A stretch of DNA of 64,000 nt, from contig NZ_JAAXGE010000002.1 of assembly GCF_014750685.1 (NCBI RefSeq), positions 992,001 through 1,056,000 of the forward strand, given 5' to 3'. The DNA comes from Bacteroides sp. GM023. GTDB taxonomy: Bacteria > Bacteroidota > Bacteroidia > Bacteroidales > Bacteroidaceae. Position 1 is the stretch's first letter. Every line of letters starts with the position of its first letter. Made by a program: the position numbers and the translations under genes. The notes below the pieces were generated by a model that saw only the letters and a list, made by a program, of their open reading frames with translations, made no database searches and was not told where the DNA came from. Of this stretch, positions 52,474 to 61,201 are shown piece by piece.

Positions 52474-54366
52474 ATGAGAAAATGGCGTATTGAAGATTCG
52501 GAGGAACTCTACAACATCACAGGTTGGGGTACCTCGTACTTTGGTATTAATGGCGAAGGCCATGTTGTTGTTACACCGCGTAGAGACGGAGTGACTGTCG
52601 ATTTGAAAGAGTTGGTCGATGAGTTACAACTGCGGGATGTGGCATCTCCCATGCTGTTGCGTTTTCCGGATATTCTGGACAACCGTATCGAAAAGATGTC
52701 GTCTTGTTTCAAACAGGCGGCGGAAGAATATGGTTATAAGGCTGAGAATTTTATTATTTATCCGATTAAGGTCAACCAGATGCGCCCCGTGGTGGAAGAG
52801 ATTATCAGCCACGGAAAGAAATTCAATCTCGGACTGGAAGCCGGCTCCAAACCGGAACTTCATGCGGTGATTGCTGTCAATACGGATTCCGACTCGTTGA
52901 TTGTCTGCAACGGTTATAAAGACGAAAGTTATATCGAACTGGCTTTGCTTGCACAGAAGATGGGCAAGCGTATCTTCCTCGTCGTGGAGAAAATGAATGA
53001 ATTGAAGCTGATTGCCAAGATGGCGAAGCAATTGAATGTGCAGCCGAATATCGGTATCCGCATCAAGCTGGCTTCTTCCGGTAGTGGCAAGTGGGAAGAA
53101 TCGGGAGGTGATGCCAGTAAATTCGGTCTGACGTCCAGCGAACTTCTCGAAGCGCTCGATTTTCTCGATAGCAAAGGAATGAAGGATTGCCTGAAACTGA
53201 TTCATTTCCATATCGGTAGTCAGGTGACGAAGATTCGTCGTATCAAGACTGCTTTGCGTGAAGCGTCACAGTTCTATGTGCAGCTTCATTCGATGGGATT
53301 TAAAGTGGAGTTTGTCGATATTGGCGGCGGTTTGGGTGTTGATTATGACGGAACCCGTTCGTCGAGCAGTGAAGGAAGTGTGAACTATTCCATTCAGGAA
53401 TATGTGAACGACTCTATTTCTACGTTAGTGGACGTGAGCGATAAAAATGACATCCCGCATCCGAATATCATTACTGAAAGTGGACGTGCATTGACAGCGC
53501 ATCATTCAGTGCTTATCTTTGAAGTGCTCGAAACGGCTACTTTGCCGGAATGGGACGATGAAGAGATAATCGCTCCGGATGCGCACGAACTGGTGCAGGA
53601 ATTATATGGCATTTGGGATTCGTTGAATCAGAATAAGATGTTGGAAGCATGGCATGATGCCCAACAGATTAGGGAAGAAGCGCTGGATTTGTTTAGTCAT
53701 GGAATCGTGGACTTGAAAACACGGGCTCAGATTGAACGTCTGTATTGGTCTATTACACGTGAGATTAATCAGATTGCCGGTGGTTTGAAGCATGCGCCTG
53801 ATGAATTTCGTGGATTGTCCAAGTTGCTGGCGGATAAGTATTTCTGTAACTTCTCGTTGTTCCAGTCACTTCCTGACTCTTGGGCGATTGACCAGATTTT
53901 CCCGATTATGCCTATTCAGCGGTTGGATGAAAAACCGGAGCGTTCGGCTACTTTGCAGGATATTACCTGTGACTCGGACGGTAAGATTGCCAACTTTATC
54001 TCTACGCGCAACGTGGCTCATTATCTGCCTGTGCATAGCTTGAAGAAAACAGAACCTTATTACTTGGCTGTTTTCCTGGTGGGGGCTTATCAGGAAATTT
54101 TGGGTGATATGCATAATTTGTTCGGTGATACGAATGCCGTGCATGTTTCCGTGAATGAGAAAGGATATAATATAGAACAGATTATTGATGGAGAAACGGT
54201 AGCGGAAGTGCTGGACTATGTACAGTACAATCCGAAGAAACTGGTGCGTACACTCGAAACTTGGGTGACGAAATCAGTGAAAGAGGGTAAGATTTCCCTG
54301 GAAGAGGGAAAAGAGTTCCTTTCCAACTACCGTTCGGGACTTTACGGATATACTTACTTAGAATAA
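52474..54366 (+). CDS. speA: Biosynthetic arginine decarboxylase
   Basis: A 630-residue PLP enzyme starting MRKWRIEDSEELYNITGWG, the family's usual N-terminus. FIIYPIKVNQMRPVVEEI contains the PLP lysine, LGLEAGSKPELHAV, IRIKLASSGSGKW and FHIGSQVT follow, and VDIGGGLGVDYDG is the phosphate-binding loop. It makes agmatine from arginine for polyamine synthesis. Length is near E. coli SpeA (658). argB follows after 56 nt, so two arginine-linked genes lie together. Confidence 0.92.
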   Translation: MRKWRIEDSEELYNITGWGTSYFGINGEGHVVVTPRRDGVTVDLKELVDELQLRDVASPMLLRFPDILDNRIEKMSSCFKQAAEEYGYKAENFIIYPIKVNQMRPVVEEIISHGKKFNLGLEAGSKPELHAVIAVNTDSDSLIVCNGYKDESYIELALLAQKMGKRIFLVVEKMNELKLIAKMAKQLNVQPNIGIRIKLASSGSGKWEESGGDASKFGLTSSELLEALDFLDSKGMKDCLKLIHFHIGSQVTKIRRIKTALREASQFYVQLHSMGFKVEFVDIGGGLGVDYDGTRSSSSEGSVNYSIQEYVNDSISTLVDVSDKNDIPHPNIITESGRALTAHHSVLIFEVLETATLPEWDDEEIIAPDAHELVQELYGIWDSLNQNKMLEAWHDAQQIREEALDLFSHGIVDLKTRAQIERLYWSITREINQIAGGLKHAPDEFRGLSKLLADKYFCNFSLFQSLPDSWAIDQIFPIMPIQRLDEKPERSATLQDITCDSDGKIANFISTRNVAHYLPVHSLKKTEPYYLAVFLVGAYQEILGDMHNLFGDTNAVHVSVNEKGYNIEQIIDGETVAEVLDYVQYNPKKLVRTLETWVTKSVKEGKISLEEGKEFLSNYRSGLYGYTYLE

Positions 54367-54422
54367 CCGGCAAGGTGCCGGAGCCGGATTCTCCATTCGG
54401 TGAACTTATTAGAAATCAAGAA

Positions 54423-55196
54423 ATGAGAGAAAAACTAACAGTAATTAAGGTGGGTGGCAAAATCGTAGAAGAGGACGCCACCCTTCGTCAGTTGTTAAAT
54501 GACTTTGCCGCTATCGACGGACATAAAGTGCTGGTTCACGGCGGCGGTCGTTCGGCTACAAAGATTGCCGCACAACTGGGTATTGAAAGTAAAATGGTAA
54601 ATGGGCGTCGTATCACTGATGCGGAGACTTTGAAAGTGGTGACAATGGTGTATGGCGGCCTGGTGAATAAGAGTATTGTGGCCGGACTACAAGCACGTGG
54701 AGTCAACGCGCTGGGGCTGACCGGAGCGGATATGAATGTGATTCGTTCGGTGAAACGTCCTGTGAAAGAAGTGGATTACGGCTTTGTCGGTGATGTGGAA
54801 AAGGTGGATGCTACTTTGCTGTCGGACTTGATACATAAGGGTGTAGTTCCGGTGATGGCACCGTTGACACATGACGGAGAAGGAAATATGCTGAACACCA
54901 ATGCGGATACCATTGCCGGAGAGACGGCAAAAGCTTTATCGGCCTTGTTTGATGTGACGTTGGTATATTGCTTCGAGAAGAAGGGAGTGCTGCGCGATGA
55001 GAACGATGACGATAGTGTGATTCCGCAGATTACCCGTACCGAATTCGAACAATACGTAGTCGATGGCGTTATTCAAGGTGGCATGATTCCAAAGTTGGAG
55101 AACTCTTTTGAAGCAATAAATGCGGGAGTGTCTGAAGTGATAATTACCTTAGCGTCAGCGATTAACGACAACGGTGGAACAAGAATAAAAAAATAA
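54423..55196 (+). CDS. argB: Acetylglutamate kinase family (N-acyl-glutamate kinase)
   Basis: A 257-residue kinase starting MREKLTVIKVGGKIVEED; KVGGK is the ATP-binding motif. VLVHGGGRSATKIAAQLG binds the acyl-glutamate, and NTNADTIAGETAKAL and GGMIPKLENSFEAI are the remaining family motifs. It makes N-acylglutamyl phosphate in arginine synthesis. In Bacteroides the pathway is known to use succinylated intermediates, so the true substrate may be N-succinylglutamate; that is from knowledge of the genus, not seen here. Confidence 0.9.
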   Translation: MREKLTVIKVGGKIVEEDATLRQLLNDFAAIDGHKVLVHGGGRSATKIAAQLGIESKMVNGRRITDAETLKVVTMVYGGLVNKSIVAGLQARGVNALGLTGADMNVIRSVKRPVKEVDYGFVGDVEKVDATLLSDLIHKGVVPVMAPLTHDGEGNMLNTNADTIAGETAKALSALFDVTLVYCFEKKGVLRDENDDDSVIPQITRTEFEQYVVDGVIQGGMIPKLENSFEAINAGVSEVIITLASAINDNGGTRIKK

Positions 55197-55257
55197 TTCA
55201 AAAAAAAGTAGTGGGCAACTGTAACTTTTCATATCCTAGCCCGTCATTATTATAGAG

Positions 55258-55767
55258 ATGCAAGAAATCAGCTTCCGAAACGATATTTTGCCACTGAAGG
55301 ATAAACTCTTTCGATTGGCACTCCGAATTACCCTGGATAGGGCTGAAGCCGAGGATGTCGTTCAGGACACCATGATAAGAGTGTGGAACAAGCGTGATGA
55401 GTGGTCGCAATTTGAATCGGTTGAAGCCTATTGCCTGATAGTGGCAAAGAACTTGGCGATAGACCGGAGTCAGAAGAAAGAAGCTCAAAACGTGGAACTC
55501 ACCCCCGAAATGGAGGAAGAACCTGATGCAAACAGTCCGTACGACCAGATGGTTCATGATGAAAGAATGAACATCATCAATAGGCTGGTCAACGAACTTC
55601 CCGAAAAACAGCGGCTTATCATGCAACTGAGGGACATTGAAGGTGAAAGCTATAAAAAAATTGCAGCCCTGCTGAATCTGACAGAGGAACAGGTCAAAGT
55701 AAACCTCTTCAGAGCCAGGCAAAAGGTAAAACAAAGGTATTTAGAAATTGACGAATATGGATTATAA
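55258..55767 (+). CDS. ECF-type RNA polymerase sigma factor
   Basis: A 169-residue sigma-70 factor. Region 2 is LFRLALRITLDRAEAEDVVQDTMIRVW and region 4 is LPEKQRLIMQLRDIEGESYKKIAALLNLTEEQVKVNLFRARQKVKQ. There is no region 1.1 or 3, as usual for ECF factors. It overlaps by 11 nt a small membrane protein that may hold it at the membrane. It is not next to a SusC/SusD pair, so it is not a typical polysaccharide-utilisation regulator. Confidence 0.9.
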   Translation: MQEISFRNDILPLKDKLFRLALRITLDRAEAEDVVQDTMIRVWNKRDEWSQFESVEAYCLIVAKNLAIDRSQKKEAQNVELTPEMEEEPDANSPYDQMVHDERMNIINRLVNELPEKQRLIMQLRDIEGESYKKIAALLNLTEEQVKVNLFRARQKVKQRYLEIDEYGL

Positions 55768-56236
55768 GGATATAGAACAGCTCCTGGAGCGATACTGGCA
55801 ATGCGAAACTTCCATCGAGGAAGAAGCTACATTGCGCGACTTCTTCTCAAAAGAAGACGTACCGGCTCATTTGCTTCGCTATAAGAACTTGTTTGTTTAT
55901 CAGCAGGTTCAGCAGGAAGTAGGACTGGGCGAAGACTTTGACGCTCGTATTCTGGCAGAGGTGGAGCCTGTGGTCGTAAAAGCAAAACGCTTGACACTGA
56001 CCGGCCGTTTCGTTCCTCTGTTCAAGGCCGCTGCCGTAATTGCAATCATCCTTTCGTTGGGGAATGTAGCACAACATTCTTTCTCCGGCGATGACGGAAG
56101 TGTATTGGCAACAGATACCATTGGTAAACAAGTAACAGCACCATCAGTCGCTATCTCAAACGATGTGAAAGCGGATCAGGTCCTGGCTGACAGCCTGGCG
56201 AAGATTAACCCAAAGGTGCAGGTTATGAACGAATAG
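55757..56236 (+). CDS. Small membrane protein, probable anti-sigma partner
   Basis: A 159-residue protein starting at the ATG 55757 inside the sigma gene's end. Residues 1-75 are acidic and helical (DIEQLLERYWQCETSIEEEATLRDFFS), one membrane helix follows (FKAAAVIAIILSLGNVAQ), and the last 50 residues would be periplasmic. The layout is that of an anti-sigma factor: cytoplasmic binding part, helix, short outer tail. It lacks a recognisable zinc-binding motif. The terminator at 56358 ends the pair. Confidence 0.7.
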   Translation: MDYKDIEQLLERYWQCETSIEEEATLRDFFSKEDVPAHLLRYKNLFVYQQVQQEVGLGEDFDARILAEVEPVVVKAKRLTLTGRFVPLFKAAAVIAIILSLGNVAQHSFSGDDGSVLATDTIGKQVTAPSVAISNDVKADQVLADSLAKINPKVQVMNE

Positions 56237-56357
56237 ACATTTTCATTTGCTTTAAACATATAATATAGTTAGTGTGCTTAATTAAAACAACAACGAAGGC
56301 GAAACTGTGAAGTTTTCAATTCTCTCAAATTTTTAGATTAAAACTAACTAAATAAAT

Positions 56358-56390
56358 GGGCTACCGCGCGATGCAGTAGCCCTTTTATGC
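56358..56390 (+). terminator. Rho-independent-type terminator after sigma operon
   Basis: GGGCTAC (56358-56364) pairs with GTAGCCC (56376-56382), followed by TTTT. It is 121 nt after the stop of the membrane protein. Confidence 0.75.
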
Positions 56391-56501
56391 TTTTATGTAG
56401 TAATGAATAGAGGAATGTGTATTTTAATAATCTTTTCTCCATATGTAGGGGTATAAAAGTGAAATATAATACATTATCTACTTAACAGTCAGATAAAATA
56501 C

Positions 56502-56509
56502 TATTTTTG
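56502..56509 (+). promoter_or_regulatory. -7 element for small secreted protein
   Basis: TATTTTTG, 24 nt before the ATG at 56534; it rules out an upstream frame start at 56507. Confidence 0.5.
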
Positions 56510-56533
56510 TGGTGTCATAATAATAATGAAAAT

Positions 56534-57037
56534 ATGAGAATAGTGGTTTGTGCTTTATTTCTGTTTGTGATATACCCAATTAGTGCACAGCAGAATTCGG
56601 ATAAGAGTGTAGCGGAACTTGAAAATCGCTCTGCGATACTTAATCATATTGATAAGTATTGTAAATCGTTTGCGGATAAGGATATGTCTTATTTCAAAGA
56701 TAATTTCGAAAACTGTTTTAGAATTCTGCCCAGTGGTAAAACGGAAAGTTCCAAAGATTATTTGCAAAATCTAAAAAGAATTTTTGGAAGGAATCAGGAG
56801 TCGAAAGCAATCGTCGAAGATGTTAAGATAATCAGACATCCGGTTAAACGGGGCTTTTATGGAGTGAGTATGATAATGACCCATGATGCCGGAATTTATT
56901 ATGATAAAGGTTATTTCTTTTGGCTGATTGATTTAAGAGAACCTAATCGAATCTGTACACATATATCTGCTTGGCAACCCTATGAGTCAACACCTCAAGA
57001 AGAAAGGTTCGGAATTAAAGATTTAAATATTGATTAA
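56534..57037 (+). CDS. Small secreted protein, NTF2-like
   Basis: A 167-residue protein with signal peptide MRIVVCALFLFVIYPISAQ. The mature part (ILNHIDKYCKSFADKDMSYFKDNF, then VKRGFYGVSMIMTHDAGIYYDKGYFFWLIDLREP) has the helix-then-strands pattern of NTF2-like/SnoaL folds. Ending with an ICTHISAWQPY strand also fits. These domains bind small ligands or act as small enzymes. The export suggests a periplasmic role. No named family was recognised. It converges on a DUF2807 gene across a long terminator. Confidence 0.6.
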   Translation: MRIVVCALFLFVIYPISAQQNSDKSVAELENRSAILNHIDKYCKSFADKDMSYFKDNFENCFRILPSGKTESSKDYLQNLKRIFGRNQESKAIVEDVKIIRHPVKRGFYGVSMIMTHDAGIYYDKGYFFWLIDLREPNRICTHISAWQPYESTPQEERFGIKDLNID

Positions 57038-57055
57038 TAGGAGAGAATAAGGGAA

Positions 57056-57101
57056 AATATAAAGAGTAAAGCTAACTAATGCTAGCTTTACTCTTTATAT
57101 T
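57056..57101. terminator. Bidirectional terminator between convergent genes
   Basis: Perfect 19-bp arms at 57056-57074 and 57083-57101 with an 8-nt loop, containing AAAGAGTAAAGCTA and its complement. A/T ends give T runs on both strands. It sits between the stops of the NTF2-like and DUF2807 genes. Confidence 0.8.
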
Positions 57102-57135
57102 CTATACTTTGGGGATATCTGTTGAATATTCCTTT

Positions 57136-57918
57136 CTATTTTATCTGTCTTACTTTCTTCCGTGGAGCATCAACTTCCTGAGGATTTCCTTTATAGGCAA
57201 TATCACCACTTCCACTAACGCGGGCAGTTAACTTGTTACTTGCATAGCAACTGATATTCCCAGAACCGCTTGTACCGGCTTCTACGTTCTTGGCTTGAAG
57301 GTCTGAAGCCCGAATATCTCCTGAACCGGCAATGGAATATTTCGCCTGACTGGTTTTGCCGTTGAGACTGATGTCTCCCGAACCGGCAATCCTGGCATGA
57401 CATTCCTGGCTTTCTATTTGTTGCAATCTTACATCTCCTGAGCCATTGATTGAAATAGCCATTTTCTGACACTTGAATCTTGTCCCTTGAATATTTCCCG
57501 AGCCGTTGATTTGGATACCAATATCTTTGGATGTTTGTATTCCATTGGCTAAGTTTACGTCTCCTGAACCGTTAATGGTCAGTTTATTCAAATCCGGTGA
57601 AAATACTTTTATCTCTAATTTGCCTTTCCATACATTTACGTTCTTTTTGAATTTCAAGACTAATGTGCTACCGTCAACGGAAGTTTCCACAAGCGGTACG
57701 ATATTATCAGAACCATAAATCTTGATGTGGCTACGACTATCTTGGTAATAAGTGACGTTCATACTGCCCAATAACTTGATTTCATTGAAGTTTTCTGCTT
57801 TTACTTCTTTGGTGATGTAGTTTTTGCTACCTGTGACGTGTTTTCCCTGCAAGCAAGAGCCGGCAGTAAATATTAGAAAGAATCCCGTAGCTAATAAGAC
57901 CAATAAACTTGTTTTCAT
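57136..57918 (-). CDS. DUF2807 (head GIN domain) lipoprotein
   Basis: A 260-residue protein with an N-terminal signal ending GSC (about Cys22). The body is a right-handed beta-helix-like repeat with GSGD or GSGN at regular spacing (INGSGDVNL, INGSGNIQG, IAGSGDISL, VSGSGDIAY). This is the putative autotransporter-adhesin head GIN family, DUF2807. Its members are exported in Bacteroidetes and their function is unknown. A basic tail (APRKKVRQIK) follows. Confidence 0.85.
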   Translation of the reverse strand: MKTSLLVLLATGFFLIFTAGSCLQGKHVTGSKNYITKEVKAENFNEIKLLGSMNVTYYQDSRSHIKIYGSDNIVPLVETSVDGSTLVLKFKKNVNVWKGKLEIKVFSPDLNKLTINGSGDVNLANGIQTSKDIGIQINGSGNIQGTRFKCQKMAISINGSGDVRLQQIESQECHARIAGSGDISLNGKTSQAKYSIAGSGDIRASDLQAKNVEAGTSGSGNISCYASNKLTARVSGSGDIAYKGNPQEVDAPRKKVRQIK

Positions 57919-58014
57919 AATAATGTTTTTCTATGATTGATATTCTTTAGACGGGGGAACTTTCAGGAAAGTTGCATCTTATATAAGTTTTTTCGTTAGA
58001 ATCTTCTTTTTTAT

Positions 58015-58022
58015 TACTTTTG
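58015..58022 (+). promoter_or_regulatory. -7 element for YgjP-like gene
   Basis: TACTTTTG, three bases before an ATG at 58025, so the true start is the next one at 58046, which also has AGGAGG at 58034-58039. Confidence 0.5.
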
Positions 58023-58045
58023 CAATGATTGTCAGGAGGATTATA

Positions 58046-58744
58046 ATGGATAAGATTATTGAAGATGATGAATTAGGGTGTTTGATAGTACGTGTTAATC
58101 CACGTGCAAAAAGTCTCGTGTTCCGAACAAAAAGTGATGCTGTCTACGTCTCGGTACCACCGGGCACTACAATGAAAGAAGTGAAGCGGGCAATCGAAAA
58201 TCTGCGCAGCAAACTTATGACTTCCCGGCAGAAAATAGCTCGTCCTTTGATTGACCTGAATTATAAGATTGATGCGGAACATTTCAAGTTGTCACTGCTG
58301 TCCGGTGAGAAAGAACAGTTTTTCGCTAATTCCCGATTGGGATGTATGGAGATTATTTGTCCGCCTCATGCCGATTTCTCTGATGATAAACTACAAAACT
58401 GGCTGCATAAAGTCATTGAAGAATCAATGCGGCGGAATGCGAAAAGTATTCTTCCGCCACGTTTGGAACGTTTGTCCAAGCAGTGTGGGCTACCTTACGC
58501 AAGCGTGAAAATAAACTCCAGCCAAGGTCGGTGGGGAAGTTGTTCGGGACGAAAAGATATAAATCTATCCTATTATTTAGTCCTGTTACCTTCACATTTG
58601 ATAGACTATGTGCTTTTGCACGAACTATGTCACACTCGTGAAATGAATCATAGTGAACGTTTTTGGGCGCTCTTGAATCAATTTACAGAAGGCAAGGCAT
58701 TGGCTTTGCGGGGGGAATTGAGAAAATATCGTACTGAAATATAG
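58046..58744 (+). CDS. YgjP/WLM-type metallopeptidase
   Basis: A 232-residue protein of the YgjP family (DUF45). The start at 58046 has an unusually good ribosome site for Bacteroides, AGGAGG, 6 nt upstream. The conserved SSQGRWGSCSGRKDINLSYYL leads to LLHELCHTREMNHSERFW, which holds the zinc-binding HExxH and a further His. Members are predicted cytoplasmic zinc peptidases of unknown substrate. It has its own promoter and no evident partner. Confidence 0.85.
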   Translation: MDKIIEDDELGCLIVRVNPRAKSLVFRTKSDAVYVSVPPGTTMKEVKRAIENLRSKLMTSRQKIARPLIDLNYKIDAEHFKLSLLSGEKEQFFANSRLGCMEIICPPHADFSDDKLQNWLHKVIEESMRRNAKSILPPRLERLSKQCGLPYASVKINSSQGRWGSCSGRKDINLSYYLVLLPSHLIDYVLLHELCHTREMNHSERFWALLNQFTEGKALALRGELRKYRTEI

Positions 58745-58809
58745 GCTGGACTTTGTTAAAGTAGCAATGCGTATTAGAAACATCTGTTTTCTATTTGAAT
58801 ATCCATTTT

Positions 58810-59205
58810 CTATTTGGCCAATTGCTTAATCCCGTCCGCTTCTTTTTCGAATTGATAAGTTCCACCCCTTTCGCTAAGGTCGAATGTCGACACTAATTCT
58901 GTATTATTATCTACAATCAATAAAGCGCTCTGCTCAGCAAAACGACCGATTTCTACAGTATAGGGCTCTTCAGGCATGATTTTATTGGAAATGAGGCTGT
59001 CATTAACAAACAATGAAATAGAATCTCCGGCAAATCCTTTTACCAGACTAATCGTATAAGTTTCGATAAAATGTCGTTCTTCCTGTTTATCCCGTTGCAA
59101 ACGCATACTCATGTAGATAAAAATAACTACTACAAAGATAACTGCGAAAGCAAGGAGTCCGTTGCCTAGCATGAACTGTTTATTGGTGTTGAGACGATGT
59201 GCCAT
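58810..59205 (-). CDS. Small membrane-anchored protein, unknown
   Basis: A 131-residue protein. One helix (LLAFAVIFVVVIFIYMSMRL) follows a short N-terminus and the rest is probably periplasmic, with strands such as SISLFVNDSLIS and EPYTVEIGRFAEQSALLIVD. No family was recognised, though similar single-helix proteins are common next to rimP in Bacteroides. It is divergent to rimP. Confidence 0.6.
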   Translation of the reverse strand: MAHRLNTNKQFMLGNGLLAFAVIFVVVIFIYMSMRLQRDKQEERHFIETYTISLVKGFAGDSISLFVNDSLISNKIMPEEPYTVEIGRFAEQSALLIVDNNTELVSTFDLSERGGTYQFEKEADGIKQLAK

Positions 59206-59302
59206 AGTGCCTGTTTTTTTAATTGCGGTGTAAAGATACGAAGATAAGACTGTTAATTCATACTTTTTTTCTTTAATGTTTTGTAGTCGAACAGATTATT
59301 TA

Positions 59303-59310
59303 TATCTTTG
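59303..59310 (+). promoter_or_regulatory. -7 element of rimP-nusA-infB operon
   Basis: TATCTTTG, 67 nt before the rimP ATG. In the leader, GGAG...CTCC followed by seven T (about 59334-59358) could be a weak attenuator. Confidence 0.55.
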
Positions 59311-59377
59311 CAACCGGAAACGGATGAAAGGTGGAGGGGCAATTAAGCTCCTTTTTTTGTTCTTATATAGTGAATAA

Positions 59378-59845
59378 ATGATAGAAAAGAAAACTGTTTG
59401 TCAGATTGTAGAAGAGTGGCTGGAAGGAAAAGACTACTTTTTAGTAGAGGTGACCGTGAGCCCGGATGACAAGATTGTGGTCGAAATTGACCATGCAGAA
59501 GGTGTTTGGATTGAGGATTGTGTGGAGCTTAGCCGCTACATAGAGTCGAAACTGAACCGTGAAGAGGAAGATTATGAACTGGAAGTGGGCTCGGCCGGCA
59601 TCGGACAGCCCTTTAAAGTGCTGCAACAGTATTACATTCACATCGGACAAGAGGTGGAAGTGATGACAAGAGGCGGACAGAAACTGGCAGGTGTCCTGAA
59701 AGATGCTGATGAAGAGAAGTTTACAGTATCCGTACAGAAGAAAGTTAAAATGGAAGGTTCCAAGCGCCCGAAGCTGGTAGAAGAGGACGAAACCTTCACT
59801 TATGAGCAAATAAAATATACTAAATACTTAATTAGCTTTAAATAG
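59378..59845 (+). CDS. rimP: Ribosome maturation factor
   Basis: A 155-residue protein of normal length. VSPDDKIVVEIDHAEGVWIEDCVELSRYIES is the RimP N-domain signature and EDYELEVGSAGIGQPFKVLQQY replaces the usual VSSPGLxRPL with GSAGIGQPF, as in other Bacteroidetes. It helps 30S subunit assembly. It is 2 nt from nusA, the normal order in bacteria. Confidence 0.92.
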   Translation: MIEKKTVCQIVEEWLEGKDYFLVEVTVSPDDKIVVEIDHAEGVWIEDCVELSRYIESKLNREEEDYELEVGSAGIGQPFKVLQQYYIHIGQEVEVMTRGGQKLAGVLKDADEEKFTVSVQKKVKMEGSKRPKLVEEDETFTYEQIKYTKYLISFK

Positions 59846-59847
59846 TT

Positions 59848-61146
59848 ATGGCCAAAAAAGAAGAAACAATCAGCTTGATTGATACATTTTCGGAATTTAA
59901 GGAACTGAAGAATATCGATAGAACGACGATGGTTAGCGTACTCGAAGAGTCGTTCCGTAGCGTAATCGCGAAAATGTTTGGCACCGATGAGAATTACGAC
60001 GTAATCGTGAACCCGGACAAGGGTGACTTCGAGATATGGCGTAACCGTGAAGTTGTGGCCGATGAAGATTTAACTAACCCGAATATGCAGATTTCGTTGA
60101 GCGAAGCACAGAAGATTGATGCTTCCTACGAAGAAGGCGAAGAGGTGACTGACGAAGTTATCTTTGCGAAATTCGGTCGTCGTGCTATCCTGAATCTCCG
60201 CCAGACACTGGCTTCCAAGATTCTGGAACTTGAAAAAGACAGTATTTATAATAAATATATAGATAAGGTAGGTACAATCATCAATGCGGAAGTATATCAA
60301 ATCTGGAAAAAGGAAATGTTGCTTCTTGACGATGAAGGAAACGAACTGCTGTTGCCTAAGACCGAACAAATCCCGAGCGATTTCTATCGTAAAGGTGAAA
60401 CGGCCCGTGCAGTAGTTGCCCGCGTGGATAACAAGAACAATAATCCCAAGATTATCTTGTCACGTACTTCTCCCGTTTTCCTGCAACGTCTGTTTGAGAT
60501 GGAAGTACCCGAAATCAATGATGGCTTGATTACCATCAAGAGGATTGCCCGCATCCCCGGCGAACGCGCCAAGATTGCGGTAGAATCTTATGATGACAGA
60601 ATCGACCCCGTAGGAGCCTGCGTAGGTGTAAAGGGTAGTCGTATTCATGGCATCGTTCGTGAGCTTCGCAATGAGAATATCGACGTAATCAATTATACAT
60701 CGAATATTTCATTGTTTATACAGCGCGCTTTGAGCCCGGCAAAAATTTCTTCTATCCGTCTGAATGAGGAAGAGAAAAAAGCAGAGGTGTTCCTCAAACC
60801 GGAAGAAGTATCGCTGGCTATCGGTAAAGGCGGTTTGAATATCAAGCTGGCCAGTATGTTAACTGAGTACACTATCGACGTGTTCCGTGAGTTGGATGAG
60901 AATGTAGCTGATGAGGATATCTATCTCGATGAGTTTAGAGACGAAATCGACGGATGGGTGATTGATGCAATCAAGGCTATCGGTATTGATACGGCGAAGG
61001 CTGTGTTGAATGCTCCACGCGAGTTGTTGATTGAAAAGACGGACCTGGAAGAAGAGACAGTGGACGAGGTAATACACATTTTGAAATCGGAGTTTGAAGA
61101 AGAAGAGCCGGAACAAGAACAAGAACCGGAAAAGGAACAAGAGTAA
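59848..61146 (+). CDS. nusA: Transcription factor NusA
   Basis: A 432-residue protein. The N-terminal RNAP-binding domain covers about 1-130, S1 about 135-205 (GTIINAEVYQIWKKEMLL, ARAVVARVDNK) and two KH domains about 205-345 (ERAKIAVESYDDRIDPVGACVGVKGSRI, EEVSLAIGKGGLNIKLAS). It lacks the C-terminal acidic repeats of E. coli NusA and ends with a short Glu-rich tail (EEEPEQEQEPEKEQE). It controls pausing and termination. infB follows after 55 nt. Confidence 0.93.
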   Translation: MAKKEETISLIDTFSEFKELKNIDRTTMVSVLEESFRSVIAKMFGTDENYDVIVNPDKGDFEIWRNREVVADEDLTNPNMQISLSEAQKIDASYEEGEEVTDEVIFAKFGRRAILNLRQTLASKILELEKDSIYNKYIDKVGTIINAEVYQIWKKEMLLLDDEGNELLLPKTEQIPSDFYRKGETARAVVARVDNKNNNPKIILSRTSPVFLQRLFEMEVPEINDGLITIKRIARIPGERAKIAVESYDDRIDPVGACVGVKGSRIHGIVRELRNENIDVINYTSNISLFIQRALSPAKISSIRLNEEEKKAEVFLKPEEVSLAIGKGGLNIKLASMLTEYTIDVFRELDENVADEDIYLDEFRDEIDGWVIDAIKAIGIDTAKAVLNAPRELLIEKTDLEEETVDEVIHILKSEFEEEEPEQEQEPEKEQE

Positions 61147-61201
61147 TTAGGTAATTACAATTGAGATTTTCTTCGCTCCATTTATTCATTAAATTTAAAA
61201 T